Translations under genes and position numbers: made by a program
Notes under the pieces: model-generated
What the model was told of the DNA's origin: nothing
Seen by the model: the letters and a program-made list of their open reading frames with translations, nothing else
The model's database searches: none
Shown here: positions 45,041-55,864 of the stretch, piece after piece
How positions within the stretch are numbered: position 1 is the first letter of the stretch
How the letters are laid out: every line of letters starts with the position of its first letter
DNA from: Eumeta japonica
Taxonomy: Eukaryota; Arthropoda; Insecta; Lepidoptera; Psychidae
Reading direction: 5' to 3'
DNA: 64,000 nucleotides
NCBI GenBank assembly: GCA_005406025.1
Contig: BGZK01000101.1
Coordinates: 310,001 to 374,000, forward strand

Positions 45041-45418
45041 ATGGATTCCGACTATTTTTATCGCGCATACGCCGCGGGCCGAGCGCTCATCCCGGCTCCG
45101 TTATTGCACTTCGGGTCTCGTTTCAAATTTACTACGAAACTTTTTGGCGGGGAAGCTCGGGGCCGGCATTCAAAGTGGCTCATAGAGCTTTCCTCCTACG
45201 GACATACAGTTAGACGAAGAATGTACACACGATTTGACTGTCATATTGTATATTTATTAGATCCCCCTTTCAAAATAATCCATTCGAATTCTTTGCCGCT
45301 TGCAGAGGATAGAGATGCCTTGAAGTCGGTGTTTTTGATAATATCTGAATTATTTAAAGCGCGTTGCAAAGGGCTCCTTCGCTATACAAAACCTCTTGAA
45401 CGAGAAAATTCACAGTAG
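45041..45418 (+). CDS. Unrecognised 125-codon ORF
   Basis: It opens MDSDYFYRAYAAGRALIPAP and has a GC-rich first half, including KLFGGEARGRHSKW. The second half is ordinary AT-rich sequence. No domain, signal peptide or splice context is convincing. The alternative frame (45022-45213) is also open over the GC-rich half. It could be chance within a GC island. Confidence 0.15.
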   Translation: MDSDYFYRAYAAGRALIPAPLLHFGSRFKFTTKLFGGEARGRHSKWLIELSSYGHTVRRRMYTRFDCHIVYLLDPPFKIIHSNSLPLAEDRDALKSVFLIISELFKARCKGLLRYTKPLERENSQ

Positions 45419-45419
45419 A

Positions 45420-45805
45420 CCTAGAGCAGATGCATTACAAAACGGATCATAACAATAATAAGATAGGGCAGCAAGTTGAAATGATATACCACATCGCACG
45501 TAGAACTGTGGTCGTTGAGAAAAAATAATTCTGATTGGCGACCACGAAAAGGATGACGTCGTAAGAACACCCCCCTCTCAACGTCATGGTGAAGGTCATG
45601 AGCTGCCTTCGTCATGAGCTCAAGGTCATTCACCTCAATAATCTTGGAGATGACTAATGTGAAGCTAATTTCATATATCTAGAAAAACATTAATGATATG
45701 ATATATCAATAAATTTATAAGAAAGGCAGAAAATTTGTGAATTCGTTTCTTCTTTGAGAAGCAGTGAATGCTAGTAAATTATTTTTGTATATCATGTGAC
45801 ATACA
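45420..45805. other. Non-coding stretch
   Basis: Contains 'ACGTCATGGTGAAGGTCATGAGCTGCC' type near-repeats of GTCATGAGCT (about 45594-45620). No gene recognised. Confidence 0.35.
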
Positions 45806-45809
45806 TATA

Positions 45810-46033
45810 CAGCGGTGTGCTTCATATTCTCATTTGAAAAAAATAATTGTTAACTGTTGAAGTTAAAAACTTCACGATTGGCAGTTGACTAAGTTAGCCT
45901 TAAATAAATAGACATTTGTGACATTAAATTAATGTCACAAATGCCGATGTCTTTTAAGATTTTTGACATTTATTTTTTAACTTTGACACTTGGCAGTTAA
46001 CTATTGCAAATGAGAGTTTGAAGCACACCGCTG
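45810..46033. mobile_element. MITE with 26-bp TIRs (CAGCGGTGTGCTTCA)
   Basis: The left end CAGCGGTGTGCTTCATATTC and the right end (reverse complement CAGCGGTGTGCTTCAAACTC) are inverted repeats reaching 'CTCATTTG'. Inside is a second palindrome, 'GACATTTGTGACATTAA' and its complement (about 45910-45950), and AACTGTTGAAGTT words. CAGNGGTG ends suggest hAT. The 8-bp flanks (TACATATA / TCTCTGAC) do not match, so the target duplication has decayed or the element was rearranged. Confidence 0.8.
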
Positions 46034-46374
46034 TCTCTGACCCGCATGCGCCGTAAACCTTTATATTTATACGAAATAGTCCAGATTCTTGACTTTTACT
46101 TTTGCCTTCCAAAATAAAATAGAAATGCAATTTTCCGTAAATTTTTCCATGAAAATTAATTAATTAAACAATAAAAAAAAGGAATTCCCAAATCAATGCC
46201 CGAAACTGATATCTACTCCGCAATGTCCATAATCTATCCACCCGCACAATTTGATTCAAATGAATAAATTTGAAATATTTTCAACAGCTAGATACGGGAA
46301 AATTAGTTTTAATCTGTACTGAATTGGAAGACACATTACGATTGTTCAGAAAAACGGACACGACCTCTCTATAA

Positions 46375-46560
46375 AAATTTAAAAAAAAAAACCGACTTCA
46401 AAACAAAAACTATTCCAAAACAAATTAATATGCACTAAAAAGTAAAAAAATAATTGCGTATTCTTCTTTAACTTAATAATTAACTTACTTTTTCTACTCA
46501 TCAATGTGTAAGTACGATCTATGTGTTTACCACGCAAAAAGGTAGGTAGGTACCTACCCA
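46375..46560. repeat. Interspersed repeat fragment ('AAAACCGACTTCAAAA' end)
   Basis: It starts with a poly-A run and 'ACCGACTTCAAAACAAAAAC'. The AACCGACTTCAAAA end is one I recall on many lepidopteran repeats. The rest is AT-rich, up to 'GGTAGGTAGGTACCTACCCA'. Confidence 0.5.
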
Positions 46561-46633
46561 CTTTAAATTTAACTTAACACATACCTATGAATAAGAAACA
46601 ATAATCAAAATATTTTTAGAGTTCTCTTAAGTA

Positions 46634-46856
46634 AAATGAAATGACAAATATTAGACTACTCAAAAGTCAATCAAATTATTACGATAATATTATGTAGTTA
46701 CAATTATTGTTATTTTTGGAGTCGATGTCAACCAAAGAAATGATACAATATATCTAGCAATAGACACCGAATCCAAAAATAACAATAATTGTAACTACAT
46801 TATATTATCGTAATAATTTGATTGACTTTTAAGTAGTCTAATATTTTTCATTTTCA
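46634..46856. mobile_element. Foldback MITE with ~85-bp TIRs
   Basis: The left arm ('AAATATTAGACTACTCAAAA' to 'TATTTTTGGAGTCG', 46645-46725) and the right arm ('CCGAATCCAAAAATAACAAT' to 'AAGTAGTCTAATATTT', 46767-46846) are near-perfect reverse complements. The weaker match AAAATGAAA extends beyond both. The centre is only about 40 bp. There is no ORF. Confidence 0.85.
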
Positions 46857-46859
46857 CGA

Positions 46860-48430
46860 GTATATTGTTTTAGTTTAAAAACGAAACATAATTGTACGAA
46901 ATAATGAAAAAAGCAAAAAAATTATTATCGGCAATTTTAGTTTTCGTATAGGAATATTTACATATAGGAAAGCTTACGTATGATAATTCCTATCCTTTCA
47001 ATATTTTCTTGAAAGAAAAACCCCGATCGTTTTATTCAGTCAATATTTTCAGTTGTAATAAATTTAATGTGTGTTACGCCAGTTGCATTTAATCCTTATA
47101 GACGAGCTTTCTAATGCCTTCGTAAAATATTAAGTTGAAAATAAAATATTCTGAAATAATGGTATATCTTAATTTTGAAGACCAAAGTCAGTTGTACCAG
47201 ACCCTCAGCACGGTGAGCTGTTCCATGTACATTGGCCATAGAACTTATTCACTCTTACAATAAATTACTTGTTTTTATTCTTTTATTATGCAGAAAATTG
47301 TAATACTGAGTATAGTACACTGTTCGCAATACTCAGGATTATAAATTCATTTGAGGATGAGTTTTCGATCGTTGTGGATTGGTCAGCACGATATCGAAAA
47401 GATAAAGGAAATTATAAAATGATATTACTCTGAATAAGCGATAAGCGAAAAACTTTGAAAAATCTTTAATGTTAGAAAATTTTCTGTAGTTACATAAACT
47501 AAGAACTATGTTTTTTTTTATTGTTTTATATTATTTAAACACAGAGTAACAAAAAATAAATGAGGTCAATATTAAAAAGTCTATTGACCATCAGGAGGTT
47601 ATCGTCTTTGTGCAAGATGATAAAATTTATAAAAGACTGTTTAATTTTGCGAAAAGTTTACCCAAGTTTAAAAATTTGATTACATACATGTTCATGAGTA
47701 CACCTAGTCTTATCCTTACCCTCAAATGAGCAGTAAAAACTAGATTCGAACTATTTTTCATAATATCGAATCGATGCCGTGACCTTTCGCCAACAGCTCG
47801 CTAAAACAAATATTTTTTTTATCATTTTATTACTTTAGTTCTTTTTTCATTTACAAAACAATCATGGTGTCTAAATATGGCACTTGCTTGTACGAAATAA
47901 GTACAATTCATACATATACAGAATACATAACAATGAGTTGGAACAATTTATCATTGCTAAAGTTGAAAAACCCAAACAAAAAACAAAGTATAATATTAAT
48001 ATAGATTAATGCACGCAAACTAATTCAACCTACTGGTTTAATAATCGCTGCAAGTTAATCTTTTTTTTTTCTTTTTTTTTCTTAGACCTTAATGATAATA
48101 AAATCAAGATTCAATACAGCAGTAGGGTAATTAATATTTAGACAAACAATTGCAACATTCGTTATTGAGAAGAAATTATGAAATATCCACGAGCATCCAA
48201 GCAGTTTTAGAGTTAAGTAGGATAACAGCTTTTTTTTTACTTTGAATACAAGAACAATTTTTTTTTATTCATTAATCCTAAGGCACGCGCAGCTCGTAAC
48301 AATTTTAATATTAGACGGAAAAGAATATGGAAAACTATCAATCGAGGTGGACAGTCATAAAGTATAACTTATTTTAATAAAATGGCAATGATAAATAGCA
48401 AAATCGAAACGCCAACGTATTTTGGATGCT
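46860..48430. other. AT-rich non-coding stretch
   Basis: Contains a long poly-T tract at about 48060-48085. Nothing else recognised. Confidence 0.5.
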
Positions 48431-48439
48431 TTTTTTTGC

Positions 48440-48720
48440 TATCGCCGATGAGCGAATTCATTTTCTACGCCAAACTGTACCAGAGGCAAAGCGGGCCGCG
48501 GCCTGTATCGTTAGGTATTAGCGGAAATTCGCGGCTAACGCGAGTAAATATTGCCCATATTTCATATTCCCACTGCTTTATTACAGTTAACTCAACGTTG
48601 AATTTATAAAGTTAGATTAGTTCAGTTCGAAACAAACTTTTAATAGGTATATACGGCGGGGGCAAATAATTACTAAAAAGCGGCGCTCGCGCCTTAATTG
48701 GGATCGCTAGACGGTTTTAC
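48440..48720. other. Short GC-rich patches
   Basis: 'AAAGCGGGCCGCGGCCTGTA' (48488) and 'AAAGCGGCGCTCGCGCC' (48678). Possibly regulatory. The 75-codon ORF at 48382 is unrecognised. Confidence 0.25.
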
Positions 48721-48729
48721 AAGTCTTCA

Positions 48730-49490
48730 AGAATTCAAAACTTTTATATCGCTTACTATATGTTCGTATATCTGCTAACATATATCGGTTTATTCAGAAA
48801 ACTTCATAAGTCTGTTCGATGGTTTTGATATATTAGATGAAATTTTGGACGTCATCCAAAAAGTTATTATAATAAAAATGAGAACGCTTCTTATGTTTTT
48901 CTCTTTTAATTAAGAAAAGTACTCTTACAAGGGATTTCAGAAAAGGACAAAAGTAAAGGCACTACCTATTAAAAACGAGCAAGAAAAATTTTACGCATAC
49001 CCCACTTGCAGCTCCGAAAGCCGCCATGTTATGTTACGACTCGTTCAAATCTACTCCCGCTAAAAGCGTCTGAAACTGAAGTGAGCCAACACACCGCAGA
49101 ATAAACATAATATGCAAAAGCTGCATATTATATTCATTCACTCCAGCGCAGGTGCCTTGAAATGCACGATAATCAAAGTGGAAAATAATCATAAAGGTGC
49201 TAAATGTAAGCGAAAACGCTCCCTCCGATTCGACTCGCACTTTAGATCGTCAATGGCTTTTTTATTTTGACGATAAACATTAACTATATAAAATAGTATT
49301 TTTTGTGGTAAATAAAAGAGATCGCATTGTAAACATGTCATTTACTTGTAATCAAACATATATAATGTATGAGATATAATATTAATATGAATTTACGCCT
49401 ATTTTTCAAAAGGGTACGCAGACTATAAATTTCCTAATGGTACAATCTTTGCATGTCGCTCTCGTTTCACTAACATCCCTTAATTTTTTT
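48730..49490. other. AT-rich non-coding stretch
   Basis: Nothing supportable as a gene. Confidence 0.45.
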
Positions 49491-49497
49491 CATGTAA

Positions 49498-50215
49498 GCT
49501 CGTCGGTTTCGGGTGCTTAAAATTTGGCCCTTTTTTTATATGCCATCGATATCGTTTTCATAGTATTTTCTAGGGCGATCCTTGCCGACTTTTCCATCAT
49601 ACACATTCCCTATATAGATTTGTTTTGTCAGTTACTTTCATTTATATTTTCCAGATAGTTTAACTACCGCAATATACCTCTATTCTAGTCACTACATCTT
49701 CCTTCAAACCACACCGCTCTCTGATATAACTGTTCCTACATCTATCATTCAGAGACACTCCACACGTACTACATAGAGATCGCGTCTCCACCGCATTGAT
49801 TCTAGTTTCATTTTTGTTCTCCCATATTCAGTTTGCCCTACCATACTTAAGCATAGGGATCAACATCCCATTATTTACAGCCAAACGAGCTTGTTGTGAG
49901 ACATTTTTACCATTCATAACAGCAAGCAAGGCCCCATTCAGTTTATTTCCCGCATTAACTTTCTTTTCGTTACCTATATCATGTTTACTATAATTAGTAA
50001 CAGATTATTCAAGTACACAAACTCTTTCAATAGTTCGACTCTCTCACATTCTATAAGTATATTGAATTCAGCCGTGCTTTCAACTTTTTCAATCACCGTT
50101 ACCTTAGTCTTGCTGACATTTACTTTTATATCTCTTTTCGTAACAGAATCATTCATTTTAGTTACCATCACCCTCAGCTCGCATGCCGACGGCGCAAGAA
50201 TTGCATGATATATAT
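49498..50215 (-). pseudogene. Non-LTR retrotransposon RT/C-terminal relic
   Basis: The minus strand reads KMNDSVTKRDIKVNVSKTKV, then ILIECERVELLKEFVYL, the end of the RT domain just after the catalytic FADD motif, which lies beyond the break. After a frameshift it continues VNAGNKLNGALLAVMNGKNV, RLAVNNGMLIPMLKYG, RINAVETRSLCSTCGVSLND and RCGLKEDVVTR, and ends near NFKHPKPTSL. It is the same family as 36640-37490, sharing 'AVMNSK/GK', 'SLRSMCGVS' and 'FKHPKPTSL'. Several stops and frameshifts make it inactive. Confidence 0.85.
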
Positions 50216-50285
50216 AATATATACATTTCTCACATGTATATCTTATATATAATACATATACGTATGTATATAGGTTATATTGTAG
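50210..50285. repeat. AT-rich simple sequence
   Basis: Imperfect TA/TATG runs directly beyond the LINE relic. Confidence 0.8.
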
Positions 50286-50289
50286 TTAG

Positions 50290-52600
50290 AGACTCAAGTT
50301 GTAAGTCAAAATCATTCATCAAGATCAAATTGATGAATAAATTCTTGTTCTAAACGAACCAGGCAGCATAAGAAATAAGAAAATCTGTACGTTAGACGAA
50401 GTTCTCAAGAATTTTCCAAGACGCAGGAAGGTTCTAAAACGCACAGGATCGGCGTGATAATTATAGCCATAGACTAAATAATCGTTTCTAGTTAACATGT
50501 GAAATGTATGTCACATCTTTGATGTAGAACGAAAATCTACGTTTTATATATTCACAAATTTATAATTTATAGACTTACCAAGTTTTACAATTGAGAAAAT
50601 GTGTGTTAACAAATATCTAAATTAAGAACATTCTGGTTATCATTACAAATTTTTAATTAGATGAAGAAACAAAACATAGATTCGGTTAGATTATATAAGT
50701 ATTTATATCCAAGTTTTCTATTTTTCACCGGTTCTACCATCGTATTAAAAACGGTGAAAAACTACATATGACCATTTATTGTAATCAATTCTAATGTAAA
50801 ACAAACTGTAGTCATAACGAATTCTATAATAACCTATATAAAAAATAGAGAATGGAAGTCCCGTCATTTGTCCTTTGCTTTTCTTTGCTTAATGCCATGC
50901 TGTCCTTTGTTTAATGAAGCTGTGGCATCAGGCATTAACCTCATTTAAACAAACTCATATCATACAGTCGTAGGGGAATTCATATGTTTTTGAGCTGAAA
51001 ACTTTCAAAGTCTCAAAACCAAACGACACAAACTAGTAATTTCGAGTCGAGAAATTCCGCCGAGTAAACGTCTAAGTCCGGGATCGACGAAATAAACCGC
51101 ATACGAGAGAGTAGCGTCTGAATTAAGACCACAACACTAGCGTTCACTAAACGGGTCGTTGCCGCTAAATCTGCTGATGGAAGATGGCTTAACTAATATA
51201 GAAATTTTCGCTGTCTTTATATAAATAGGTTCTATTGGCAATTGCTAGAAATTTGCCAAGATGCTTAAACTGCTCATTATTTTTAATTACACCGACACGC
51301 CATACTACAATTGCACCAATGTTTTCTTTATCCATCAATTAATCAAAACTTGACTCTGAAGTGGCTTAGAACCATTTGCCATAACACCTTTAAGATACAA
51401 CAGCAACTAAAGTTTTATCGACTAAGACGGTACAAGTCGAAAAGAATTGATGGATTATTCCAGCCGGTTTTTTAGTTTATCGTTGGCCTTGATGTGAATC
51501 TGCGTTTACTAGTGGATTAAGAAGAGAGCCAACAAGACCACACATGCTGTAAGATGATACAAGAAAGAGAACACTTTTCAATGAATCATATTTAAAACAC
51601 AGTTGTCTGTCTTACATGTTAACAAATTTCTTTTCCAGTTTGTTTATTTAGGATACATTTATTTTGTAATAAGGCTTTTTTATGGTCGTATATTTAGAAA
51701 AGGTCGGTGACAGGTCAAGTAAATACGTTAATGTGAAAAAGTCAAGTAATTTCATATATACAGCTACGTGTGGCTCTAAGACTTCGAATCTCTTAATAGT
51801 TTTAATGAGATTCTCAGTGTTTGCATTGAAAATAGATTAAAGCCACTTAGCGCTGAATCAAGCACTTATAGGTTGTGTCTTCTGTCTTCACGATATCTGG
51901 ACGAATAGCGTTACATGAATGGAAAATATTATCCAAATCAGACGCACTGAAGTGTTATTTCGTACTCAACAATGTTAAATTCGTGGGCAATTTCTCGAGA
52001 ACCAAATTTAATAAATATAAAACATTTTTCACCTCGCTTTTTAAAATTCTTTTGTCATTACACCAGTTATCGAGTTTCGATGTCAAACTTTCAACCACAA
52101 CGAACGAGTAGGCTGGATAAGATTGAATGAAGATCTGGCTGCTGGCCATCTGAGTATGATTTAATTACATATTGTATTATAAAAATATGTTTGAATAACA
52201 ATATCTAAAAAAAATTAAGAACTATTAGGTTTAGAATTTATAAGAACTATTAAGAAGTGTAAAATGTTTTTTTTTTATTAAAAATATACAAAAATGTATT
52301 TTTTTCAATTTATAGATAAATTGAAAAGCCAACAAACCTTCTTATCCTAATTTGCGCATTATTTAAGTGATTTTTTTAGTATTTATGGGTTTTGGTAAAA
52401 TTATAATTATTTACATAATGGGGTAAGGTATGTAAAAATCCTTCTTAGATTCGATTTGGTTAATTTACAAACGTTTTGTTTTATTTGATTTATTTTTTTT
52501 TCTTATTTGACAAATTAATTACATTATAACATTTTTTCTTATTTCTACAATCATCTGCGAAATATTTTACAGTCGTGACATTACTGTTAATTAAAAATTT
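50290..52600. other. AT-rich non-coding stretch
   Basis: No gene recognised. Small ORFs at 51875-52149 overlap on both strands. Confidence 0.45.
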
Positions 52601-52619
52601 CGTGAAACACACAGAAAAT

Positions 52620-52935
52620 GAAGATAACCGTGCTAGCTGGCGCAAAACAGCCCCCCTGGCGTTCGAGACGCCCGTCGCCCTATTCACTATTACACGCGAC
52701 TATGTTCCGAGTGACGCAGGGCCTACGGCGAAATACGCTCGTCTCGAGGAACGCCCGTGCCCTACGCTGGGCTACTTGTATGACGGTGTAACTATAGTTA
52801 ATCTTGGATGAGATTTTAATCACTCTAGTGCCGAGGTTAACCGGTCCACAATCTTTTATTCCAGACTGAAGAGTGGGTAGTGTATATAAATCTCTAGGCT
52901 GGCTCAGTGCGGCTTGGAAGCGGCCAACGATCATT
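52620..52935. other. GC-rich block with overlapping ORFs
   Basis: At 52630-52800 GC rises sharply ('CAGCCCCCCTGGCGTTCGAG', 'CGAGTGACGCAGGGCCTACG'). Open frames exist on the plus strand (52575-52811) and in two minus-strand frames (52490-52687, 52680-52940). I recognise none of the peptides. It may be an exon, a repeat or a regulatory island; the strand is undecided. Confidence 0.25.
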
Positions 52936-52939
52936 TTCA

Positions 52940-53325
52940 TCGATTTGATGACAAAATTAGCGATTGAAAGCTTAAAATACTCTCCAATGGAGTAAACTGC
53001 TCAATTTCGCTTGAAAAATTATAATTAAACACGTTACATTACAACTTTACAACATTACTAGATGTTTATTCCTAGACCTTATCAATCTGACGAACCAAAA
53101 TAAGGGGACGTTATTATTTCTTCGTTAATATTGCTACATATTTCTTAATTTTTTTTTTCGTTTGTACTGGAATCACAATACTTTTTTTAGTTTACATTAC
53201 ACAAAATAACATCATATATCACTTATTCTAGTTAGTTCTATTGGTAAGTTTTGTGGAATACACTTCTCTGAAATAATATAAATATAGCACTTGTTAGATG
53301 GGTGTGATTTTCACAAATTTAGTAA
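52940..53325. other. AT-rich non-coding stretch
   Basis: Nothing recognised. Confidence 0.5.
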
Positions 53326-53329
53326 CCGA

Positions 53330-53567
53330 TTTAGCTCAAGAACCATCGAGTTGCGTCAACTTAATGGGCAGACCATATCGCTCGCTGAAGTTTAATATCC
53401 TAGAACCAATAACCTACAACCGGATGACAAAGCGTGCGTCATCACACTAGGTGGGCTAAGGTTAGCGTGTGGTAATGATAAAGGTTACAGACCACTGATT
53501 GTGGCATGTGGCCCAAGATCGTGGAAATTTAGGGACGAGATTTATATTCATCAGCGAATCTCCATTG
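53330..53567 (+). pseudogene. C-terminal scrap of a LINE reverse transcriptase ORF
   Basis: Across frameshifts the sequence reads WADHIAR (about 53370), then HTRWAKV (about 53445), then AQDRGN and DEIYIHQ (about 53510-53560). That is the order of the conserved C-terminal part of many insect LINE ORFs: 'WAGHIAR', 'RP.TRWADD', 'AQDR..W..LEEAYVQQ'. Each element is short, so the call rests on their order and spacing. It appears to be a different family from the relics at 36.6 and 49.5 kb. Confidence 0.55.
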
Positions 53568-53569
53568 AA

Positions 53570-54390
53570 AAGAAATGACATACATAATTCTAATGTTCGA
53601 AATTGGAAACAGACACTCGGTTATTTAAGAAACCATTTAGTATCCGATTAAAGTACAGATACGATAATCCGATGAGAACAATTAGAGGTTGTTATCATCA
53701 GATTTATTATTGATTATAAAACAAAGTTGTTATTATTAGAGATTTACAAAACAAAATACTGCAACAGTTCAAATCATTAATTTTTGCCAGTTTTAAAGTA
53801 AACTTATAATCATCAATATATACAAAAATGGATATGGATGGATATTTAAACACGTAAAATATTTTCGCGTTATCTATTTTGCTCTGCCACTAGGTGACGA
53901 TTTAGCGCATTAACTTCTGTAACGTTCAACCAATCGCCACGAATATTATTAATAGGTATTTGAACACGGAAAATATTTTCAACATTTTTCTCCATTATAG
54001 CATTAATGTCAACTACGGGTGTCCGGTTTTGATATACAGAATAAGGAAAGTCATTTAATATCTACGCAGGCGGAGTAGTGAGCATATATATACTTTAAGC
54101 GAACGCCACCTCCAGAAAAGGTCAGAACACTGTTTTCCAAGCGAGATGTGATATAAATGAATGTTACCTTATGAAATTATTGGTTTATGCGAATAAGTCT
54201 TTAGTGAATAAACTTTGCAGTACTTTTAAATTAAGGTGCACAAGTTTTAACAAAAAAAAAAAAAGTTCATTTATCCATCTTTGTCTAAAAAAAAACAAGT
54301 TGTATTAAATTGTTCTAAAAAATATGTCAATTAAAATGGCTACTCTGGTGTAGCTTCACACATTGAATCCATTTTTTAAATCTATTCGAA
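53570..54390. other. AT-rich stretch with weak open frame and repeat stub
   Basis: At about 53870-54005 the minus strand is open for some 45 codons (VENIFRVQIPINNIRGDWLN), unrecognised. At about 54058-54090 'TATCTACGCAGGCGGAGTAG' is a stub of the repeat type seen at 24.64 kb. Confidence 0.35.
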
Positions 54391-54393
54391 TAG

Positions 54394-54494
54394 CAAACAA
54401 GCAGGCGAGCAATCAGAGAGTAGGTGATCACCGCCGCCTATAGACAATGGCAACCTTAGAAGAGTTGCCTGTGCGCTGCCAGCCTCTTGGAAAA
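54394..54494 (+). repeat. Interspersed repeat, family also at 12655-12776
   Basis: 'AACAAGCAGGCGAGCAATCA', 'GTGATCACCGCCGCCTATAG' and 'GAGTTGCCTGTGCGCTGCC'. It is the same abundant element as at 12.65 kb, in opposite orientation. Confidence 0.7.
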
Positions 54495-54499
54495 GAATA

Positions 54500-55395
54500 G
54501 GTTATTCTAATAAAGAGGGGATCAGATTTACTCACTCGACGAAACGCATCAGCAAAATCTGCTACTACCCGTCCATATTTTATAAGAATATGGTATATGA
54601 ACCATCGAGCTGGTCCACTTTTGCGCTACATCTATGTTGGCCCCAGCATGACTCTAGCACACATAAGATTTCCTATTTTGATCGTGTAATAAAAAATTGG
54701 CTCCAATAATAATATTATTTATAAATTGGTATTGTGTAGATTCACTTAAGTTTGACATCATCCATCTATCATGTGTACCAGCACAAAAATGCTTTCCGTG
54801 TTGTCGTCGTAAAAAAAAGTTCTTTTTCGGCGCACTCCGCAAAAAGTGCGTCTGTCAAGATGGCGGTCGACAAGCGGGCCCCCTCAGAGCGTCCACTTAA
54901 ATTTATACTCAAGATCGACACAGCAACAAATCTAAGTGATAAAATCGCCGTTTATAGATTTACGGATTTGCTTTTGTTGATGTTTTTTCTTCTGACTCTG
55001 GCTTAAATTTTCTATTATACCGAAAGGTGTATACGATGTGATCCAAAAACATCGTTGTATGATTTAATGTCGGTACTTGTCCGTTATGCAAGTTGAAAAT
55101 TTTTATACAATTATAAAAATTTCTAATTTTATAAAAATTTCACAGTTTTGGAGCCCTACGAAGGTGTTTTATCTTTCTTAAAGGTGTATAGGTGTATGTG
55201 TACGTTTTTATTTGTAGTTTTTACGTATATGCGAGGGTGCTTCATATACAAATGTAGCTATCTTAAGCTATCGTAAAACATTAATATTTTTCGTACTAAC
55301 TAACCAATTGGAACTGGGTTGCAATTCTGTAGACTTAAGTATGTTAAAAACAAAATCTCATAAACTATTGACCCTGCAAACCAGCCTCAAAGCTT
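54500..55395. other. Non-coding stretch
   Basis: Two overlapping plus-strand ORFs (54697-54900, 54752-55006) are unrecognised and share the same DNA in different frames. Nothing else. Confidence 0.35.
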
Positions 55396-55399
55396 TCCG

Positions 55400-55862
55400 C
55401 TTTTGATCTTGGAATGATGAGCCGAAACCAACCAAAGTGGCGCGCGAGAGACGTACATCTAAGCGAATTGTTGCTTCTTTTTTTTGATAAAACTGGACAC
55501 ATGTATACTGTTGCTTTGGAAAATTGTCGTACCATGAACAGTGATTGGTAGACGATCATTTGTTTGCCGGAAGTTATTGACAGACGGAACTCTGTAAAAA
55601 TAATTGTAAAAGTCGTATCATCTTGCACCACGACAATGCCTATTGTCACACAGCCAAGCAAACAAATAAATTTTTGAAGAGAAAAACGTAGAACTTATGA
55701 GCAATCCTGCATACAGTCCCAACCTGGCACCCGGTGATTTTTTTTTTCGCAAAAATTAAGAACCGACTACGCAGTCAACGATTTTCGTCACCAGACATGG
55801 TTGTCGAAGAGTATGAAAAATATATTGTCGAGGTAACCATAGAAAAGTGTTATAAATGTTTT
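55400..55862 (+). pseudogene. Mariner transposase fragment (D34D)
   Basis: The plus strand at 55613 reads RIILHHDNAYCHTA, then FLKEKNVELMSNPAYSPNLA, then PGDFFF. The aspartate of HHDN and that of PGDFFF are 34 residues apart, the mariner D34D spacing. Upstream, in another frame, TVALENCRTMNSDWY and IICLPEVI match the preceding part of such transposases. The end (VEEYEKYIVEV) trails off at about 55862. The N-terminal DNA-binding half and the first catalytic Asp are not visible. Several frameshifts and stops make it dead. It is a different mariner lineage from the one at 62.8 kb. Confidence 0.8.
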
Positions 55863-55864
55863 TA

